Assembly (NCBI GenBank): GCA_026874595.1 | Contig: CM049314.1 | Span: 61,049,300 to 61,113,299, forward strand | Direction: 5' to 3' | Source: Sipunculus nudus | Lineage: Eukaryota > Annelida > Sipuncula > Golfingiida > Sipunculidae | DNA: 64,000 bases | Shown: positions 59,891 through 64,000 of the stretch, in pieces | Position numbering within the stretch: position 1 is the first letter of the stretch | Layout of the letters: every line of letters begins with the position of its first letter | Position numbers and translations under genes: made by a program | Notes under the pieces: model-generated | Seen by the model: only the letters and a program-made list of their open reading frames with translations | What the model was told of the DNA's origin: nothing | Database searches by the model: none

Positions 59891-62800
59891 GTAAGTGTTA
59901 AGTCCAACTATTTTTAAATATGTATGTTGTATTTGATTAAGTCACATATTGGTAAGGATTTCCCATATTTGTTAATACATTCCTCTCTGTATCTGTATCT
60001 TTACCTGTTATTTACAAATTTGTTAATGATCGTTACCAGAATTATAAAAACAGAAAGCTGACCATTCTAGAATCTACCAGTACCTTTTTACAGATAAGAA
60101 TAATGTATAATTTACAATACATTATGACACATGTCTCATTATTATCTGTGTTTAGAATTTCTGTCCCATATCATAGTAAATTAAGTAGACATAAAAACTG
60201 ATGATTTGCAGTCTCAGTAAATACTTTGAATTAATTTATTATTTAAACATACAAAACCATTGCCAGGTGGAAAGAGGTGTTATGTTTTACCATTGTAAAT
60301 ACGGTTTGTCTGTGTGTAATTTTATTCAAAAAGTTACTGTACTGGGGGTACTGGAATTTCATCATGTTTTCCATTTAAAGTATTACCTTCCATTGTGACT
60401 GACAGCTATTTATTTTGTCCTTGTCGATGCCTTGAGTCATTTTAATTGAGATCTATCCAGTGAGTACAATTGTAGAACCATGACAGAATTTTCCTGTTTT
60501 ATTGTGCAGTTTGATCTAGAGCCTGGCTGGAGTGGGGCCTTGGACCACTTTCAATTTTGGTTAAATTTTGATAAGTGTACAGTTTATGGTTTAACAATCT
60601 TGTGGTATAAATTTATCAGTTCTGACAAATTTATCACAGAAAGATTATCAGTAAAAAATTGGTAGGTTCTTTTAACTGATTTTGTGAACATAAGAAATTT
60701 TATGACACTTTCCTTGTTTTCTTTCAAAGATATTTGTGTTTTATTTCACCTCAGGTATATTTTATACCAGCCAGTCCCTGATGGTTTCCAGGAGCCTCTG
60801 AAGCTGAAGATGACCATCACAGCTATGAAGGTCATCAATGGATATGTAAGTATCAGGGATCATTTGTTATAAATATTCCTGTGTACTTTATTGTCAGTCG
60901 GCATTAGTGCAGGTCACTGAAACTGATTTTCAATTTCTATACAACCCTTTAAATCCACTTCTTGTAATACAGTGGAAACTGTCTGAAAGACCACCCTTGG
61001 GTAGGCCAAAGGCAGTCTTAACTGACTTGTCAAATAGTACCACCTGTGATTTAAGACCAGCTTTGACCAGTATACTGGTGGTCTCATAACACAGGTTTCA
61101 CTGTACATACAAACATACATACCCTGAAGCATGAGATTCCATGGTATAGGCACATTGGTTTTCTTCTCAAAAAAAGTTTAGAAAATTATAATCAGATGGT
61201 CTGGGGGCAGGGGGTTTATAGAATAGTAATTTGACCTTTGATAAAAAGGTAATGTGTGTTTACTCTTGGGCTGTGAATCCAGATTCCACTGTTTGCTTTA
61301 TAAATATTATTACATTTCTAATTGATTAAACAGAATAAAGGAAAGCTTTCTTACACAAGTCAGATGCGTGCTATTCAGATGTGAATATTCACACTTTGCT
61401 ATTTTGTTTTTAACTTTAAGTTCAGACATAGCTGTAAAGAAATTATTTTTTAATATAAATGGTCCTTTGTATTAATGAGATATGGAATAGATAATTGCAA
61501 GTCTCAGAATGAATGTGTGAGAGACTGAGAATGGAATCTCTGAGACATTAATATTGAGTTAACAATACAAAAATGCTGATCTCCTAAATTCCCCTGCACA
61601 TTCCTAATTCCATGTTGGAATGTCTTATAGTAACAGTTAATGAATGGATTCTGTCAGTGTAATAATCAATGATTTTTAGCTCAGCTGACTATAAGTCATC
61701 TGAGCTATAGTCGTGGTCCTTTGTCCATCGTCTGGCCGTTAACAGGGCATGTTTTAAACCTTTGGACCTGCGATTCCAAAATTTTGCATACCATTAGATG
61801 TCCCCAAAATCTCCTACCATACCGAAAATTGGGTCATTAGGACTTTGTTCCTTTGAGATATTAAGGAAAAACCTCTGTTTTCCATAAAAAAGCCATTGTT
61901 ACACTTCAAGGCTGCCTAATATCAAAACCACTGATCTGTTTTTGATCATATTTAGTATTAATATTCTTCCATACATTTTCTATGAACATACAAAAAATTA
62001 GGTCAGTGTTGGGTCTTATTTTGAAGTTATGGGCCAAAATATAATGCAATTTTTAAAAAAATCAGGAAATATATTTACTTACCTAACATGAGAATTGCTG
62101 AAGCTAGAGACTTTTTTTTTCAGGAATATAACTTTATTTAATCAAGATTCAATTGTTTACCCAAAATTAGATCTGAATTTTGCAAATTTTTCAAGTTATT
62201 AGCATAAATAAATAATCAATACCTTAAATTTTGTCCAACTTTGGCAATGGCATGTTTTTTCCCTGTAAGCACTGTTGATTTAATTTTCACAGCATATATA
62301 CATAAGGATTTAATTGTTTAAAACCTGAAATTTCAAAGGAATTGATTGAAAAGGGTAGCTTTTATTCAAGTTTTCATACACCATGTCAAGTGTTGTTTAC
62401 ATCTAGCCCACCTGGTAGTACAGCCTTCACTTGCATTATGTAACCCACCCCAGGCAGCTTGCCTTGGCTCAGCTTGGCCACTACCAGCAGGCTTCCCCTC
62501 TGCCCTGCACCCCCCCCCCACCAGATGGTGCATAAACAAGATGATTATTGTTAATATGTTATTATTTTCTGTATTTGATTCATTCTTATTATAGGCTATG
62601 CTACATTTTAAATTTTGTATTGTACCACCCGGGTTACAATGATTAAAATTCACATTTAATTGTGTCCACAAAGTGGTGTATTGCTATGAAAGTGTGGATG
62701 TTCATCAGATAAGTAATTCCTTACTTCAGAAGAGTAAAAACTTCACCACCTGTAAAATTGACTATTAATTCCAGTAATAAATTAAAGCTGAGATAGTAAT

Positions 62801-63919
62801 TAACACAATGATATTGTTTGTCCCTCGTTCAACCAACAGTGTGTATACTTTATTTGAAAAGATGTTTTATTTGATCAAATTTACTGAATCTTTTATTTTA
62901 TTTCAGTGAATAAAATTAAGCATGTACTTAAAACTCCAAAACTTTTTAATAGTGATTCAAGGAATAATCTTATAGATGCCATGTTGTGGCATTATTTTCT
63001 TTTAAATTCTGTTAAAACATTTGTGAATGATTTAAAAATAATAAAATATATGTGTATACATAATATGACCCAATATGAGGTACAGTCTGGATATATAATG
63101 ATTGCAACAATTCTAATATTTTAACTTGTAATTTCATTTTTTTTATTAAAAATTTATAAAATTTATAAATAAAAAATGATTCAGATAAAAACTTCTTAAT
63201 GGAAAAAGTGGATATGCTAAAAAATAGGCTTATATATTAACTTAAATGCATTATTCCCTTGAAAGTGAAATAAAGGGATTAGTCCATTCTGTCCACTTGC
63301 CTGTCCATCTGTAAATTTTCATATGCATCACAGTATCTCAAAACTTTTACTGTTTTTCTTCATGACAGTCTTGTCAGAGTATTAGTTTGCAATCATATAT
63401 TTAGAACTTTACGATAACTTAGTAGGAGGGCCCCTTTCCTCTTAGCTTCTCATATTCTTATATAAATGAAAAACATTACAATAGAGTATTTTGCATTTGC
63501 AAAAATTTCAAACTTCAGCTGAGCGCAGTGACCCATGGGTCCCTTGTTTTTAACTGAAATGAACTTTGTTAGCTACACTATTCATACTTATATTAATAGT
63601 AATTTGATAATACATTTACATGACATCACAAATAACAGTTGAACATCATAAAAAACATAAAACACGAATGCAAGGATATCCAGCAAATATATTACATTTA
63701 AGATATTCAGATGCATCATGGAAATACATGTAAGTGTCATGTGAATGTTAGCGTAATGTATTTACACACAGTATTGGCACATAGGTTAAACATTTTATTT
63801 GTTATTTACAGACTGTGTTAGCACATCGATTAGGTCTGTGCAAGGATCGTCATACCTGCTTCAGAACGACGTATGACATGATGGCAAAATGGTACTTCCC
63901 GGATGATGTCAAGGTCAAG
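59826..63919 (+). CDS. Arylacetamide deacetylase / NCEH1-like esterase, 5' part (three exons, partial)
   Basis: Joining 59826-59890, 60755-60845 and 63812-63919 gives 264 nt, 88 residues, open at the right edge. All junctions have GT/AG ends and compatible phase. Residues 11-25 (RILGAVITLMVGYIL) form a single signal-anchor helix. It is followed by YQPVPDGFQEP, matching the Y-x-P-x-P...EP segment just after the anchor in AADAC/NCEH1 proteins. Then come KVINGYTVLAHRLGLC and TTYDMMAKWYFPDDVKVK. Family members are type II ER-membrane serine esterases that hydrolyse acylated lipids or xenobiotics. The catalytic HGGG and Ser-Asp-His residues would lie in exons beyond 64000, so activity cannot be judged. 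The start ATG is preceded by an acceptor at 59811, implying an upstream non-coding exon. Confidence 0.8.
60755..60845 (+). CDS. Esterase-like gene coding exon 2
   Basis: Acceptor TTCACCTCAG, donor GTAAGT. Encodes the rest of the anchor and QPVPDGFQEPLKLKMTITAM plus KVINGY. Confidence 0.85.
60846..61672. other. Esterase gene intron 2, proximal part
   Basis: Intronic, no repeat recognised before the pearl-like copy. Confidence 0.4.
61673..63550 (-). mobile_element. Pearl/Helentron-like element, family A, reverse copy
   Basis: Both termini are present in reverse: TTTTTAGCTCAGCTGACTAT with the hairpin at 61673 and CAGCTGAGCGCAGTGACCC to CCCTTGTTTT at 63550. At 1.88 kb it is shorter than the plus-strand copies and carries one core unit instead of two. 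Its microsatellite is nearly lost (CGTCTGGCCGTT). Lies in intron 2 of the esterase gene, antisense to it. Confidence 0.8.
63812..63919 (+). CDS. Esterase-like gene coding exon 3
   Basis: Acceptor TTATTTACAG, donor GTCAGT (weaker than the others; an in-frame alternative donor sits six bases earlier). Encodes TVLAHRLGLCKDRHTCFRTT through DDVKVK. The gene continues past the window edge. Confidence 0.82.
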
Positions 63920-64000
63920 GTCAGTCACTAACAAAGTTACTGAGATGTTTTCCCAACCAAAGGCCAAATTTGTTTATATTTACGGGCTTATGAATCCTGC

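Overview
The window is animal genomic DNA, most likely from a bivalve mollusc. It is AT-rich and intron-rich, and full of interspersed repeats. One repeat class has core tandem repeats, an (ACGG)n microsatellite and a terminal hairpin, the layout described for the bivalve 'pearl' elements and for Helentron-type non-autonomous elements. I cannot name the species. Nothing looks bacterial or plasmid-borne; there are no operons, CRISPR arrays or rRNA genes.

Two host genes are recognisable by splicing. (1) On the minus strand, 39826-51769, a complete four-exon gene encodes a 332-residue short-chain dehydrogenase/reductase of the retinol/17-beta-hydroxysteroid dehydrogenase type (SDR9C-like). (2) On the plus strand, 59826-63919 and continuing past the right edge, the first three coding exons encode the N-terminus of an arylacetamide deacetylase / neutral cholesterol ester hydrolase-like type II membrane esterase. 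The introns of both genes are packed with repeats.

Region by region: 1-13858 contains a decayed Ty3/gypsy pol fragment and a 6.37 kb block present twice in direct tandem (1127-7492 and 7493-13858), with about six substitutions between copies. Each copy carries gypsy pol debris broken by a tRNA-derived SINE, two oppositely oriented repeats rich in AGGTCA half-sites, and the left part of a long-inverted-repeat element. The second copy runs on into the rest of that element (11474-16797). There, ~0.6 kb terminal inverted repeats flank a decayed gene for an unnamed, widespread protein family with two Cys/His modules. This is the best candidate in the window for an undescribed mobile system. 17.6-18.5 kb holds a repeat remnant and a 0.57 kb inverted-repeat element. 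18871-26171 is a pearl-like element split by an L1/Tx1-type LINE with ~175 bp target-site duplications. 26198-30861 is a defective minus-strand Ty3/gypsy retrotransposon with 164 bp LTRs. 30.9-39.8 kb holds palindromic and hAT-like miniature elements, a ~0.5 kb repeat and another pearl-like element.

39.8-51.8 kb is the SDR gene. Its 7 kb third intron is almost entirely nested pearl-like elements, and the copy in intron 1 ends about 8 bp from a splice donor. 51.9-59.8 kb has a reverse repeat copy, a 65-bp minisatellite and long (AT)n arrays. 59.8-64 kb is the esterase gene, with a full reverse-oriented pearl-like copy in intron 2. Poly(G)/poly(C) runs of 8-28 nt recur throughout and are probable assembly weak points.
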